NCBI GenBank assembly: GCA_022010055.1
Contig: CP091737.1
Span: 1,240,001 to 1,304,000, forward strand
Length of the DNA stretch: 64,000 nt
Direction: 5' to 3'
From: Treponema sp.
GTDB lineage: Bacteria; Spirochaetota; Spirochaetia; Treponematales; Treponemataceae
Numbering within the stretch: position 1 is the first letter of the stretch; each line of letters opens with the position of its first letter. The notes under the pieces were generated by a model that saw only the letters and a program-made list of their open reading frames with translations, searched no databases and was not told the origin of the DNA. Shown one piece after another: positions 1 to 9,629 of the stretch. The translations under genes were made by a program, and so were the position numbers.

Positions 1-1866
1 CGCCTGTCACAGAGACAATTCCCGGCATAAAGTTTCCTGAAAAATGGTAGGGAATCGAGCCGGCGTTCAAATCAGCAGAAAGAAACGAATCTTCCTCATC
101 AGGTGATTTTTCATAAATTCCTGAAAGATGGACAAGTTTTCCGCCGTTCACAAAGTCAAAGCGGTTGATATTGATGGAAGAATCGTTTCCGTCAAGAGAA
201 ATGTAAAAGAACTGACCTTCCTTTTTTGTATTTGCAACAAAGGCATACGGAACATTGAAGGAAACCTTGCTGAAATCAGTTGAAACAAAAAATTCGCCGT
301 TAAAAATATAGCTGGAAAGAAAACCGAAGGATGATTTTCCGGGATTTTTCCCAAAGCAAGAAACCGTCTGGGCCGCGCTGTCCAGATAAATTCCGCTGGA
401 AGAAATATTTGCCTGCAGGTATCTTGTGCCGCCGATGTAGCTTCCGTTAATCTTTACTGTTCCTGCGTTTTCGGCCTCGGAATGAAAATAATCCGAAACT
501 TCAAAAGAAAAATCCACAGAATCCTTTACGGGAACGGCGGAAAACTGAATCGCGGTAAGCGTTTTCTGGTCAAGCATGAGCTGCGGCGCAAAAGCCATAA
601 AACCTTTTTCAAGAGAATCTATGTAAAGTTCCGTGGAAATGTTCACTCCGTTCGGAAGCTTCAGTGCATTGACGTTCAGCTCGCCGGAAAGCCGGAAGCC
701 TTTGTATTCAAAACTTCCCGAATAATCAACATCGATATTCGGCCCGGAAATTCCATTTTTTGCACAGAAACACTTTTTTTATCGCCGTAAAAAGAATAGT
801 CCGCCGTAAAACCGCCTGAATAGATTGTCTCCGGCACGCTGACTTTTCCCCGGGAAGAATACGAAAAATCCCTTGTCTGAAAATTATATTTTGCCGCGGC
901 ATTTACGGAAAGGGAAAGTTTTTTCAGCTTTTTAGCCGAATCAGAATTCTGACGCGAAAAAACAATTCCGGCAGGCTTAAAATCCCTAGTACTCAAGAAA
1001 ACCGACGCTTCAGAGGAATCCAGACCATAAGCGCCCTGCAGATAAAGCGGATAACCGTTCTGTATTGAGCGCAGTTCAAAAGTGCGGTTCTTATAGCCAA
1101 GAAGAAGGTTCAATTTGCTGAGCGAATATTTTCCGTCCGTAAAATCATTTATTCTGAACGTAACCGAGCTTTCCTCAAAATCATTCGGAATTGAACCGGT
1201 TGCGGAAAATCCCAGGGAAAAGCGACTGCCTTTATTTGAATAAGCCGCCCCGCCTGAAGTTTTTATCTTAAGTTCCCTGGAGTGCGTAAGATATGCTATG
1301 GAAACCTTGCGAAAATTTACAGAAGCGTATTCGTCCGCGCCAGAATAAACAAGCTGGACATTTTTTACGTAGACATTGAAAGGAAGCTCCGAGGCTATTT
1401 TTTTTAATTCAAAAAGAATGTTTTTTTCATTCAGTGTTTTATGCCCTTTTTCGCTTTTGCCTGAGTATTCAGAAATCTTTTTCAGGAACAGGTTTTCCTT
1501 GTTCACTTCAAGCAGGATACCGTCCGCGGACACATCTTTTACAGAAGAGATTCCCCGTCCGCGAAGAAAATCAAAGATACTGTAACGCACGACAATTTTT
1601 TTTATCTGGGCAATCCGCTTGCCGTCATTCACATCTGACAGTATTATATTCTTAATCCGTAAGCCGGTAACAATTGAAGGTGAAAACTTTTCATAAGAAA
1701 TATTCATCCCGGTTTTTTCAGAAACAATGCTTTCCAGCGTCTGTGTTTTTTTCTTCAGCTCCGCCGACACAAAAGAATACAGAGGACGCACCATAAATGC
1801 TGAAAGAACAGAAACGAGAAGAAAAATTGTTAATGCGAGAGTTTCTTTTAAAGACAGCCTTTTCAT
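1..1866 (-). CDS. tamB: TamB/AsmA-like envelope protein, N-terminal part (runs off window start; one frameshift)
   Basis: Start codon at 1866; the gene continues past the window's left edge. Residues about 9-30 form one hydrophobic anchor, followed by the short helical/beta pattern typical of AsmA/TamB N-termini (a stretch like ISYEKFSPSIVTGLRIKNI) and then long beta-rich sequence with many alternating hydrophobic residues. TamB-like proteins are inner-membrane-anchored periplasmic bridges that pass lipid or assembly factors to the outer membrane. The first frame stops at 676, but another minus frame continues from about 760 to base 1 with the same character (DVDYSGSFEYKGFRLSGEL). The switch falls on the T6 run at 756-761, where one more base would join the frames. 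Family assignment rests on architecture, so it is moderately sure; the frameshift looks like an indel error. Confidence 0.6.
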
Positions 1867-2045
1867 CTTACGGATATAGTATTGTAACTAATTTTTAAAG
1901 AATTTTTATATAGCCCGAATTTCGAGTTTTATAAATTCTGCACAAAAATTGAATGGGCTACCGGAAAAAGCGCGTCAATTTGCCAAGACTTTGCGCGATA
2001 AAAAAGATTAAAGTCGCAAAGCAACCCAAACAAAGGAAGGAAACT

Positions 2046-2657
2046 ATGATTTTAAAGAACTTCATCGTTTTTGAAGGAATAGACGGAGCAGGAACTTCAA
2101 CGCAGATAAAAAAACTTGCCGAGCGATTTGAGGATGGCAAAATTTTTGTCACAGCAGAACCGACTTCCGGCGAGACTGGAAAATTTTTAAGAAAAATGCT
2201 CAGGGGCGATTTTAAGGTCGATGAAAAAACCGCAGCCTTTCTTTTTGCCGCCGACCGCTGTGAACATCTGTTTGGAAAGGACGGAATTGCGGAACAGACT
2301 GAAAAAGGAAAAATCGCCGTAAGCGACCGTTATTTCTTTTCAAGCCTTGCGTATCAGTCAGTAACCTGCGGAAAAGAGCTTCCGGAGCACTTGAACAGCG
2401 TCTTTCCGCTGCCAGAAATTCTTTTTTACTTTAAGATTGATCCGGAAATTTCACTTGCGCGCGTAAACAGCCGCGGCGAAGCAAAAGAAATCTACGAAAA
2501 AATCAGTTTTCAGAAAAAAACAGCCGAACTATACGACGCGGTAATAAACGAATACAGGGGAACTAAAGGCGAAGGAATGAAAATAATAGAAGTAGACGCC
2601 GCAAAACCGATTGATGAGATAAGCGACTTTATATGGAATGAATGCAACAGGGATTGA
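2046..2657 (+). CDS. tmk: Thymidylate kinase (dTMP kinase)
   Basis: Phosphorylates dTMP to dTDP in the cytoplasm for DNA synthesis. The ATG at 2046 is chosen because aggaagg at 2034-2040 is a good ribosome site; an in-frame start at 1953 would add 31 basic residues that are unlike the family. The 203-residue protein has the P-loop region FEGIDGAGTSTQ (9-20), DRCEH (70-74) and the DRY motif (94-96) of thymidylate kinases. The P-loop position normally occupied by lysine (GxDGxGKT/S) holds threonine here. The leader contains an inverted pair ctttgcg/cgcaaag about 45-75 bases before the ATG. Divergent from the tamB-like gene. Confidence 0.88.
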   Translation: MILKNFIVFEGIDGAGTSTQIKKLAERFEDGKIFVTAEPTSGETGKFLRKMLRGDFKVDEKTAAFLFAADRCEHLFGKDGIAEQTEKGKIAVSDRYFFSSLAYQSVTCGKELPEHLNSVFPLPEILFYFKIDPEISLARVNSRGEAKEIYEKISFQKKTAELYDAVINEYRGTKGEGMKIIEVDAAKPIDEISDFIWNECNRD

Positions 2658-2816
2658 AAGGGCGGCGAAGCCGTTGCGGACGCTAGTGCGCAATGAAACC
2701 CTGAAAAGCCCGACGGCGGTTTTCCGCCGGGTTGCCCAAAAAAAGAAAGCCCGCGCTTTTACTTTAAAACAAAGATTTCCGGTTAATTTTAAAGTTTTTT
2801 TTCCGATAAAAATAAT
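2658..2816. repeat. Intergenic spacer with GC-rich hairpins
   Basis: The 159 bases between tmk and the next gene hold GC-rich, palindrome-bearing sequence unlike the AT-rich flanks: a small cggc-gaa-gccg hairpin near 2660-2675 and a six-pair cggcgg-tttt-ccgccg hairpin at 2714-2729. No T tract follows on the plus strand, so a simple terminator is not evident. It resembles dispersed palindromic spacers, but no second copy was seen in this window. Confidence 0.4.
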
Positions 2817-3446
2817 GTGAAGAAGTCTTTTTATAAAACAATAAAATTTTTCGCCGCCGCAATGATTTTTGCCTTTGCGTGCGTTTTTTCCGCAAGCGCG
2901 TACATGGTAAAATACAAGGAAGACTGGTACAGGCTTTATCATGTCCATTACCAGCAGTACCCTGACGACTGCATTGAAAACATCTACTGGCTGGAAAAAG
3001 CGGCGCAGGCTGACTTTGCGAATCCACTTTACGCGAATGCAAAAATAGACACAGAAAAACAGTGGGAAAAATACCGTTACCTTTTTCAGATGCACATAAA
3101 TTTAAAGCTGATAGAGCAGCATCTTAGGCTCGGCAGGACTTTTGACAAAAAAACCGCGAAATTTTACGATGCGCCATGGAAAGATGAATACATAAGAAAT
3201 CTTGAGAAAGCGCTAAGCTTTTACAACGCAGGACTTTATTACTGGCAGGAAGCCCAGCTGTGGGCGGAAAAGGCGAATACAAAGGACTTTAACTTTTTGT
3301 TTCTTACAGACTTACAGTACTGGGAAGACGAGCGGGAACGAATAAAAACAGGCGAGCTTGACTACGGAAAAATGCTGAAAAGAGAAATCGCGCGCGTAGA
3401 ATCCGTAAAAGCCGACTTTGTTGCAATGGATTCCAAAAACTATTAA
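2817..3446 (+). CDS. Small secreted helical protein, function unknown
   Basis: 209 residues starting at GTG (2817); no in-frame ATG exists upstream before a stop. Residues 1-28 are a typical signal peptide (lysines, hydrophobic core, SASA), so the product is probably periplasmic. The remainder is predicted to be mostly helical and rich in tyrosine, tryptophan and charged residues (YYWQEAQLWAEKA near 145), with no cysteines after the signal and no motif I recognise. It lies 10 bases before aroB and may be co-transcribed. No clear Shine-Dalgarno sequence precedes the GTG. I do not assign a function. Confidence 0.7.
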   Translation: MKKSFYKTIKFFAAAMIFAFACVFSASAYMVKYKEDWYRLYHVHYQQYPDDCIENIYWLEKAAQADFANPLYANAKIDTEKQWEKYRYLFQMHINLKLIEQHLRLGRTFDKKTAKFYDAPWKDEYIRNLEKALSFYNAGLYYWQEAQLWAEKANTKDFNFLFLTDLQYWEDERERIKTGELDYGKMLKREIARVESVKADFVAMDSKNY

Positions 3447-3455
3447 AATAAGACT

Positions 3456-4571
3456 ATGTCTTGTGAAACTGAAAATTTAGATATTAAATACCTTCCGGTA
3501 AATCCCGGCACAGCGGTTACAAAAATAACCTTTTCTTCTGAAATTCCAGACCTTGTTTCTGTCTATGAGCCTGGAAATTCCGGCGGCAGGCGAAGATGCT
3601 TTGTAACGGATGCGACGGTGGCAACACTTCCTGTAATGGAACATTTTATTTCAAAATTTGAAGACGGAAGCTGCGGAAACGATATTCTTATAATTCTTGG
3701 CTCAGGCGAACCATACAAGACGATTGACAGCGTTCTTGAAATTGTTTCCAACGCAATCGAGGCTGGTTTCCAGAAAAGACCTTTTTGTGGGAATCGGCGG
3801 CGGAGTTATCTGCGACATGACCGGTTTTGCGGCGTCGCTTTTTAAGCGTGGAATCGCCTGCCAGTTTGTTCCAACAACGCTTCTTGCCATGGTCGATGCT
3901 TCAATCGGCGGAAAGACAGGCTGCGACTTTAAGAATTACAAGAATATGATTGGGGAATTCTGGCCGGCAGAGGAAATCCTTATTTTCCCGGAATTTGTAA
4001 AATTCCTTCCTGAATGCCAGTACCGCTCAGGGCTTGGCGAAGCATTAAACAGGACTTTTGTTCGATACTGAACTTTATGATATCTTTAAGAACGACTCAG
4101 AAAAACTTCTTCAGGCTGATTCAGAGACAATTTTTAATGTAATAAAAAAATGCGCCTCCGACAAAGCGAAGGTTGTGGAACAGGATCTTACCGAAAGAAA
4201 TATAAGGATGTTCCTGAACCTGGGGCATACTTTCGGCCATGCGCTGGAAACAGTAGCCGGTCTGGGAAGCATTGCCCACGGCGATGCGGTCGCATGGGGA
4301 ATCGGAAGAGCCGTCTGCCTGTGCGCAAAGCTTGAATACTGCCGCGAATCGTTCAAAGACGAAGTTCTTGACATTCTGGAAATTCGGCTGGTGCAGGGAT
4401 TCAGTTCCTTCTTTTATTGCAGGCGGCGGATTCAACGAACGGATTCTGGAAGCGATGAGGAAGGACAAAAAAAATACTTCCTCAAAAATACGCTGCACAC
4501 TTTTAAGAGGGCTTTGCGAGCCTTTTACAGAAGAGATAGAAGATTCCGCAATCCTTTCAGTTTTAAAATAA
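3456..4571 (+). CDS. aroB: 3-dehydroquinate synthase, broken by three frameshifts
   Basis: Converts DAHP to 3-dehydroquinate in the shikimate pathway (NAD+ and metal dependent). Four pieces in different frames follow each other without overlap of content: N-terminal to about 3767; then DLFVGIGGGVICDMTGFAAS and VPTTLLAMVDASIGGKTG to about 4035; then LNLGHTFGHALE and HGDAVAWG to about 4385; then a C-terminal piece ending at TAA 4571. GGGVxxD, the SIGGKTG substrate loop and the GHTFGHALE metal-ligand motif are all present, so the gene looks intact apart from missing A/T bases near 3767, 4036-4046 and 4382. Either a recent pseudogene or, more likely given the window's pattern, sequence error. Confidence 0.85.
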
Positions 4572-4593
4572 AAACGGCGGCAAGACAAAAAAA

Positions 4594-5772
4594 ATGACAG
4601 ACATTCAAAAAGAACATTATTTTGACTGGGCCGCAACAAGCCCTTCGGACAAAGACATCCTGGTTTCCGCGCTGAATGAAACCCTTGAAAAATGGGGAAA
4701 TCCTTCGAGCATACATACAGCTGGAAAAGAAGCGCGCGGACTTCTTGAAGAAGCCAGAAAAAACTGCGCAAAAACTCTAGGCGTTCCGGCTGAAACCATA
4801 TACTTTACTTCCGGCGGAACGGAAAGCGACCACATTGCCCTGCTTTCTGTGCTGAACAGACAGAGCAAGTCCCACGTGCTTTTCAGTTCAATCGAACATC
4901 CTGCAGTACGGGAAATGGCAAACGAGCTAAAAAAATGCGGTGTTGAAACCGAGGAAATTCCTTCTGACTCAGATGGAATTATACAGCCGGAGACTGTGGT
5001 TTCCATGCTGCGTTCAAATACGGTTTTAGTCTGCGTAATGGCTGTAAACAACGAGACAGGAGCAATCCAGCCTGTCTATAAGATTGCGGATGCAGTTTCC
5101 AAGGCAACGGAAGGAAAGCGAAGGCCCAGGCTTCATGTTGACTGCGTTCAGGCAGCCGGAAAAATTCCTTTTAACCTGAATTACAAGGGAATTGACAGCG
5201 CCGCGTTCAGCGCGCACAAAATTTGCGGTCCGCGGGGAATCGGAATCTTTTATTCAAAAAACGCGCCTGAAACTTTTTTGCGCGGCGGCGGACAGGAAAA
5301 AGGAATCCGTTCAGGAACAGAAAATGTCTATGGCGCGCTGGCATTCAGCAGATGCCTTGAAAAATATTATATTTCCTCGCAGAACAAAAAAATGGAGGAA
5401 CGCTTTTCCGAGCAGAAAAAATACTGCGGGGAATTCATAAGCGGTCTTACGCAGCTGGAATGCTGCTCAATCATTCCTAAATCGCGCCCGGAAAAAATGG
5501 ATCTTTACTCCCCATGGATTGTACAGGCTTCATTCAAAAATATTCCAGGACAGGTATTGCTGCGCGCACTGGATGCGGAAGGATTCTATATTTCCACAGG
5601 CAGCGCCTGCTCCAGCAGAAAAAACAACCGTCCGGTTCTTAAGGCGATGCACGTAACGCAAGATGAATCTGAAACTGCGGTGCGTTTTAGTTTTGGCTCG
5701 GAAACAACAGAAAATGCGATGAATGAACTTTTGGCAAAAGTCCGCGAAATCGCAGGAAAATTTAATTCATAA
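4594..5772 (+). CDS. NifS/IscS-type cysteine desulfurase
   Basis: PLP enzyme of aminotransferase class V that moves sulfur from cysteine to an enzyme persulfide for Fe-S cluster or thio-nucleoside synthesis. 392 residues, the usual length. Visible features: SGGTESDH (73-80), the HVDCVQAAGK block (181-190), the PLP lysine in SAHK (K209), and the catalytic cysteine in STGSACSS (C339). The short loop around the cysteine is NifS/IscS-like rather than SufS-like. It begins 22 bases after aroB on the same strand. No iscU-like scaffold gene is adjacent, so the sulfur acceptor cannot be inferred from context. Confidence 0.9.
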   Translation: MTDIQKEHYFDWAATSPSDKDILVSALNETLEKWGNPSSIHTAGKEARGLLEEARKNCAKTLGVPAETIYFTSGGTESDHIALLSVLNRQSKSHVLFSSIEHPAVREMANELKKCGVETEEIPSDSDGIIQPETVVSMLRSNTVLVCVMAVNNETGAIQPVYKIADAVSKATEGKRRPRLHVDCVQAAGKIPFNLNYKGIDSAAFSAHKICGPRGIGIFYSKNAPETFLRGGGQEKGIRSGTENVYGALAFSRCLEKYYISSQNKKMEERFSEQKKYCGEFISGLTQLECCSIIPKSRPEKMDLYSPWIVQASFKNIPGQVLLRALDAEGFYISTGSACSSRKNNRPVLKAMHVTQDESETAVRFSFGSETTENAMNELLAKVREIAGKFNS

Positions 5773-5780
5773 AAAGTGTG

Positions 5781-5809
5781 TTGATTATTTTTTATTTCTA
5801 AGATATTTT
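5781..5809 (+). promoter_or_regulatory. Probable sigma-70 promoter of the Bpur homologue
   Basis: TTGATT at 5781-5786, a 17-base spacer and TATTTT at 5804-5809, lying between the desulfurase stop and the ribosome site (aaggaagg, 5832-5839) of the gene starting at 5846. Inferred from spacing and consensus only. Confidence 0.55.
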
Positions 5810-5845
5810 ATTAGAAAATAATTACATTTCTAAGGAAGGCAAAAT

Positions 5846-6250
5846 ATGGCTGCACGCGGAGAACTTTACACAACAGAAGTTTATCTTGACAACCGTTCTT
5901 ATTTTTTCAACGTAAAGGAAAATCGTACTGGAGATGTATTTCTTCAGATTGTAGAAAGCAAAAACCGTGACGGTTCAGACGGCGAGCGGCATCAGATTGC
6001 AATTTTTGCCGAAGATATGCAGAAAGTCCTTCAGGGGCTGGACCGCTCTTTAAATTTTATTGAAAAAGACAGAAAAAACCGGGCGAAAATCAAGGCGGAA
6101 AAGAAAGCCGCAAAAGAAGAAAAAACAAAAAAAATCTATAGAATGAAGATTGAAAATGAGCGGAATCCAAATGACGGAATCAAGAGAACCGGAAGAATTC
6201 ACGTTGTTTCAAAGCGCGCTAAAACAGAAGAGACAAGCACAGAAGAATAA
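5846..6250 (+). CDS. bpuR: PUR-alpha-like nucleic-acid-binding protein (Bpur family)
   Basis: 134 residues. The first 70 or so (RGELYTTEVYLDNRSYFFNV through RHQIAIFAEDMQKVLQGLD) match the PUR-domain proteins of spirochetes and Bacteroidetes, including Borrelia Bpur, a DNA/RNA-binding regulator. The C-terminal half is very basic with AEKKAAKEEKTKK-type repeats, suited to nonspecific nucleic-acid contact. It has a strong ribosome site and its own promoter, so it is likely expressed independently and well. Assignment to the family is firm; targets in this organism are unknown. Confidence 0.85.
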   Translation: MAARGELYTTEVYLDNRSYFFNVKENRTGDVFLQIVESKNRDGSDGERHQIAIFAEDMQKVLQGLDRSLNFIEKDRKNRAKIKAEKKAAKEEKTKKIYRMKIENERNPNDGIKRTGRIHVVSKRAKTEETSTEE

Positions 6251-6262
6251 TTTTTAGATTTT

Positions 6263-6853
6263 TCAATATCTGAACGAAAGCCGCTGAATTGGAGACGGTC
6301 CTATTTTATGGCATACTTCCCGGTGGGCTTTTGTCGGATACCCTTTGTGGCTTGCATAGCCATACTCAGGGTACAGCTTATCCATTTCATACATTATCCG
6401 GTCACGGCCAACTTTTGCGATTATGCTTGCCGCCATTACGCATGGATATTTGGCATCCGCTTTTGGTTCGCATATTATTCTGCCGCATTTTATTTTTGGC
6501 GTTGAAGTTCCGTCCGTTATGCAGTTAATAAGGTACTCTGAAATGCCTTTAGTTTTTGCCCATTCAGGAAGCTTTATAATCATCATTTCATAGGCAAGCT
6601 GCATTGCGTACATGCTTGCGTTCAGAATATTAATCCTGTCTATTGTCTCGTGGCTAACAATTCCTATTCCCCAGCAGGCCTTTTCTTTTATAACAAGCTC
6701 CGCCTGGTTCCGTTTTTTTTCAGAAAGCTTTTTGGAATCGTTCAATATTTCAACAGGAAAATCTTCTGGCAGTATAACCGCTCCAGCTGTAACAGGACCC
6801 GCCAGAGGACCTCTGCCGGCCTCATCCAGTCCGCACAAAAACTCCATAGCCAT
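6263..6853 (-). CDS. rnhB: Ribonuclease HII
   Basis: Endonuclease that nicks RNA in RNA/DNA hybrids, including single ribonucleotides left in DNA. 196 residues, normal length. The catalytic block LCGLDEAGRGPLAGPV (about residues 6-21) supplies Asp and Glu; further conserved sequence is NDSKKLSEKKR and the MAASIIAKVGRDR block. The start ATG at 6853 shares one base with the stop of the upstream gene (TGATG), so translation is probably coupled. Tail-to-tail with the Bpur homologue, with only 12 bases between. Confidence 0.93.
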   Translation of the reverse strand: MAMEFLCGLDEAGRGPLAGPVTAGAVILPEDFPVEILNDSKKLSEKKRNQAELVIKEKACWGIGIVSHETIDRINILNASMYAMQLAYEMMIIKLPEWAKTKGISEYLINCITDGTSTPKIKCGRIICEPKADAKYPCVMAASIIAKVGRDRIMYEMDKLYPEYGYASHKGYPTKAHREVCHKIGPSPIQRLSFRY

Positions 6854-8955
6854 CAGAAACCTGCTTCCGAATTGTTCATGTATTCAACAGAATGATTCTT
6901 TTTATCCATATAAACAGCGCGGCCGTTTCCAGAACTGTTTTTCAAATCTCCTGTAAAAATATTATTTAAGACAGTAGAGTAAGTGTCAAAAAGCTCCGCG
7001 ACCCGCCCTAAAGACGCGGTAACCTTGCATTCAGAATCTTTAAGCTCAAAAAGTCCGCCCTGCGCAGAAAAATTAACAGCAGTGTCCGCAACGCTTGCAA
7101 TTCTTGATTTTTTTATATTAAGTTTTGACTGGATCGCAGAAATAACGCAGGAATAAACAGAAGCTGATGAAGTTATTCCAGAGTTTTCAATGTTGATAAC
7201 GGAATTATCAGAATTTACAACAGTTCCATTTTTTCCAAACAGACAGTTCAATTCAACGTTGCCAAAGAAAAGAACACCACGCTCCACATTGAACACGCAT
7301 GCTGATTCTTTTGAAAGATTTTCTTCCTTAAACGAAATCAAAACATCTGAAAATGAAAGGCTTGAATTCCTGATGTCAAAAACAGTTCCGGGTGCAAGAA
7401 CAAGCCGGGCATCTCCAGAGCCCTGCACCGCGCAGTTGGAGTCAATGACTATGCGCCCGTCAGGAACTTGAATATTCCCGGCGACATTTATCCTAAGATA
7501 GCGGCTTTCTTTTATAAACGGAACTATATCCGCAAACGAGGCGTACGGCGCATTTTTTGAACCGTTCGCATTTTTTTTCGCCTCCTCCGAGTCAATCGAG
7601 CCGTCGATATAGTAATTGCAGGTGTCGATTATAACGGAATATTCTGAAACTCTGCTTTTATTTCCCTCGGAATCCTCGCAGTAAGCAAGGATACGGTAGG
7701 CTGTCGCGCCATCCGTTGCAGATGAAAGCGAAAATGTCCTTTTTGAAAGCTGAACAAAATTTTTGTCAGAAAGCTCAAAAAGCGCGGCGCTCGATTCTAT
7801 TGAACAATCCTCTTTCAGAATAACGGGCCCTGAAAAATTCGCATAAATTTTATTATTTTCAGGCGACTCAATCGTCACCTCTGTATTTTTTCTTATAAAA
7901 GCGCCCGGCACAGAGGAAGAGATAACCGGTTGGGCAGGCATTTTTTTATTTATTGCAAAAGGAATTTCTATTTTTCCCTGAAAAACTGAATCATAATAAA
8001 TTCCGGCTTCAAGAGTTCCCTTGAAACAGTCGCCCTTAAAAGTATCAATCGTAATCCTGTCAAAAAGCTCAGAAGCGTTTCCTTCCGAGTCAAGAATTCC
8101 AAACTTAAAATCCTCGTGTCCTTCAAACGAAACCGAGACCGCGCCGCCTTCCAGTTTTTCAGTGCGGAGCATCGGTTTTGGAGGAAGCACATAGAATTTT
8201 ACGATATTTTCATCAGAGTATGCCACGTCTTGCCATGAAATCATGTGATTTTTGCTTCGGTCAAGAACAAGCGGCTCTTTCGGAAGATGCCACCAGCTGT
8301 CGTCAACCTTGTAAATTTTCTTCCTGTCCTTAAAAACAATGTCAGACCAGTCAGAAATTTCAAAAGGAAGGTCTTTTCTTGTGTAAAGCCCGGTTTCAAC
8401 AGGATGAACATTTATTACAAAACGCCACTTGGCTTTTCCGTCTGTAACAGTACATGGAAGAAGGCGCGTAACCACAGAATTTTTGCTGACAGAAATAGAA
8501 GTTCCTGTCTCAAATTCGTAATCACGTGTTCCAAACGAAAATTCCATCGACGCCGGAACTGTAAAAACATCTCCGCAGTTGTAATCAACAATGCCATTAA
8601 GGTTTACCGTCTCAACAAATTTACAGGCCTCCGAATCCTCCGGAAGCGATGCGGGAGAAACTTTATAATCGATTTTTTCAAGCCGTTTATTTCCGTCCTT
8701 ATCAATTATTGCGACAGAAACGGAAACATCACCGTCCAGATCAATCAGAACAGGTCCATCGTAGGCAATTCCTGAAGTTTCCGGATCTTCGCCGCTAAGC
8801 GAATAATAAACGCTGTCTGAAGCCGGAAAATCAACGACAAGCACCTGCCTGTTCGCCCATGTTCCTTTCACAGGATTAAGAACCCGCGACTCTGCGGATA
8901 AACGGAACATAAGAAAGAGAGGTATGATTGTAAAAAGCTGAAATCCTTTTTTCAT
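6853..8955 (-). CDS. Large secreted protein with chitobiase-like and beta-helix regions
   Basis: 700 residues with an N-terminal signal peptide (about 1-21). The N-terminal half has repeated bacterial-Ig-like segments of the chitobiase C-terminal type (SVYYSLSGEDPETSGIAYDG). The C-terminal 200 residues show right-handed beta-helix periodicity rich in N, S and V (for example DNSVINIENSGITSS), of the sort found in pectate-lyase-fold and polymorphic surface proteins. A linker IDSEEAKKNANGSKNAPY precedes the helix. No lipobox. Probably periplasmic or surface-exposed; no catalytic residues were recognised. Ends one base into rnhB and starts 6 bases after the phosphoribosyltransferase, so likely an operon. 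Confidence 0.75.
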   Translation of the reverse strand: MKKGFQLFTIIPLFLMFRLSAESRVLNPVKGTWANRQVLVVDFPASDSVYYSLSGEDPETSGIAYDGPVLIDLDGDVSVSVAIIDKDGNKRLEKIDYKVSPASLPEDSEACKFVETVNLNGIVDYNCGDVFTVPASMEFSFGTRDYEFETGTSISVSKNSVVTRLLPCTVTDGKAKWRFVINVHPVETGLYTRKDLPFEISDWSDIVFKDRKKIYKVDDSWWHLPKEPLVLDRSKNHMISWQDVAYSDENIVKFYVLPPKPMLRTEKLEGGAVSVSFEGHEDFKFGILDSEGNASELFDRITIDTFKGDCFKGTLEAGIYYDSVFQGKIEIPFAINKKMPAQPVISSSVPGAFIRKNTEVTIESPENNKIYANFSGPVILKEDCSIESSAALFELSDKNFVQLSKRTFSLSSATDGATAYRILAYCEDSEGNKSRVSEYSVIIDTCNYYIDGSIDSEEAKKNANGSKNAPYASFADIVPFIKESRYLRINVAGNIQVPDGRIVIDSNCAVQGSGDARLVLAPGTVFDIRNSSLSFSDVLISFKEENLSKESACVFNVERGVLFFGNVELNCLFGKNGTVVNSDNSVINIENSGITSSASVYSCVISAIQSKLNIKKSRIASVADTAVNFSAQGGLFELKDSECKVTASLGRVAELFDTYSTVLNNIFTGDLKNSSGNGRAVYMDKKNHSVEYMNNSEAGF

Positions 8956-8961
8956 TTTCTG

Positions 8962-9576
8962 TTATTTTTCACCAAATAATGAACCAAGAACCTTTTTAAG
9001 TTCCGGATCCTGCCTGTAATAATTTTCCTCCAGTTCCTTTTCAGAAAGTCCGACCAGCTCATGGCTCATATAATGAATCCAGCGGTCGTTTTCCGGGGAA
9101 TCTATGACAAACTTCCTGCACCAGTAGTCAGGTTTTACAGGAGGCTGCGCCTTGAACTTGAATTCCTTGTAATCATGCACGACAACCTTGATGTTTTCAC
9201 GGGGAACTCCATAATCATATAGAATATTGACAAGGGCATCGATTGTATTTCCTGAGTCGTAGATGTCGTCTATAAGCATAATCTGGTCGCCCGGACGAAG
9301 ATTTTTTGGAGGATAAGTCCATCCGTCGACATAGACGCGCGGAGTGTTTTTTCTGATGTCTGAATAAGAGCGTGCAACAACTGCGGCATAAAGAACAGGA
9401 TGCTTGTCCTTTCTTACAATTTTATAATATTCACTTATGACGTTTGACATATATGCGCCGCCACGAAGCGAACAGTAAATCACGTCAGGAACAAAGTGGT
9501 CTTCATTGTAAATTTTGTATGCAAGTTTCAGCGCGTCATTACGCACAGTATCATAGTTTAAGAATTCTTTAATCAT
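8962..9576 (-). CDS. Phosphoribosyltransferase (type I PRTase fold)
   Basis: 204 residues. The 13-residue PRPP-binding signature is clear: IMLIDDIYDSGNTID (99-113), with two acidic residues after a hydrophobic strand and the S-G-N-T phosphate loop. CSLRGGAYMSN near 35-45 is the pyrophosphate loop. This is the hypoxanthine/xanthine-type family, though the extended C-terminus and the DYWCRKFV hood region are not diagnostic of a base. It probably salvages a purine base or serves a related role. Operon with the two downstream minus-strand genes. Its upstream side is the MITE-bearing intergenic region. Confidence 0.8.
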   Translation of the reverse strand: MIKEFLNYDTVRNDALKLAYKIYNEDHFVPDVIYCSLRGGAYMSNVISEYYKIVRKDKHPVLYAAVVARSYSDIRKNTPRVYVDGWTYPPKNLRPGDQIMLIDDIYDSGNTIDALVNILYDYGVPRENIKVVVHDYKEFKFKAQPPVKPDYWCRKFVIDSPENDRWIHYMSHELVGLSEKELEENYYRQDPELKKVLGSLFGEK

Positions 9577-9629
9577 AGCAATAATTATAAATCAAACTCA
9601 ATGATTGACAATTAAATCAGCATAAGCAT

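Noticed and set aside
1914..1932. aatttcgagtttt near tmk as a further copy of the MITE-associated repeat
   Set aside because: Only about 13 bases match in an AT-rich region, with no flanking similarity.
2529..3095. 188-residue minus-strand ORF opposite tmk and the secreted protein
   Set aside because: It overlaps two better-supported plus-strand genes, has no ribosome site or recognisable domain, and its composition is that of a reverse-strand shadow.
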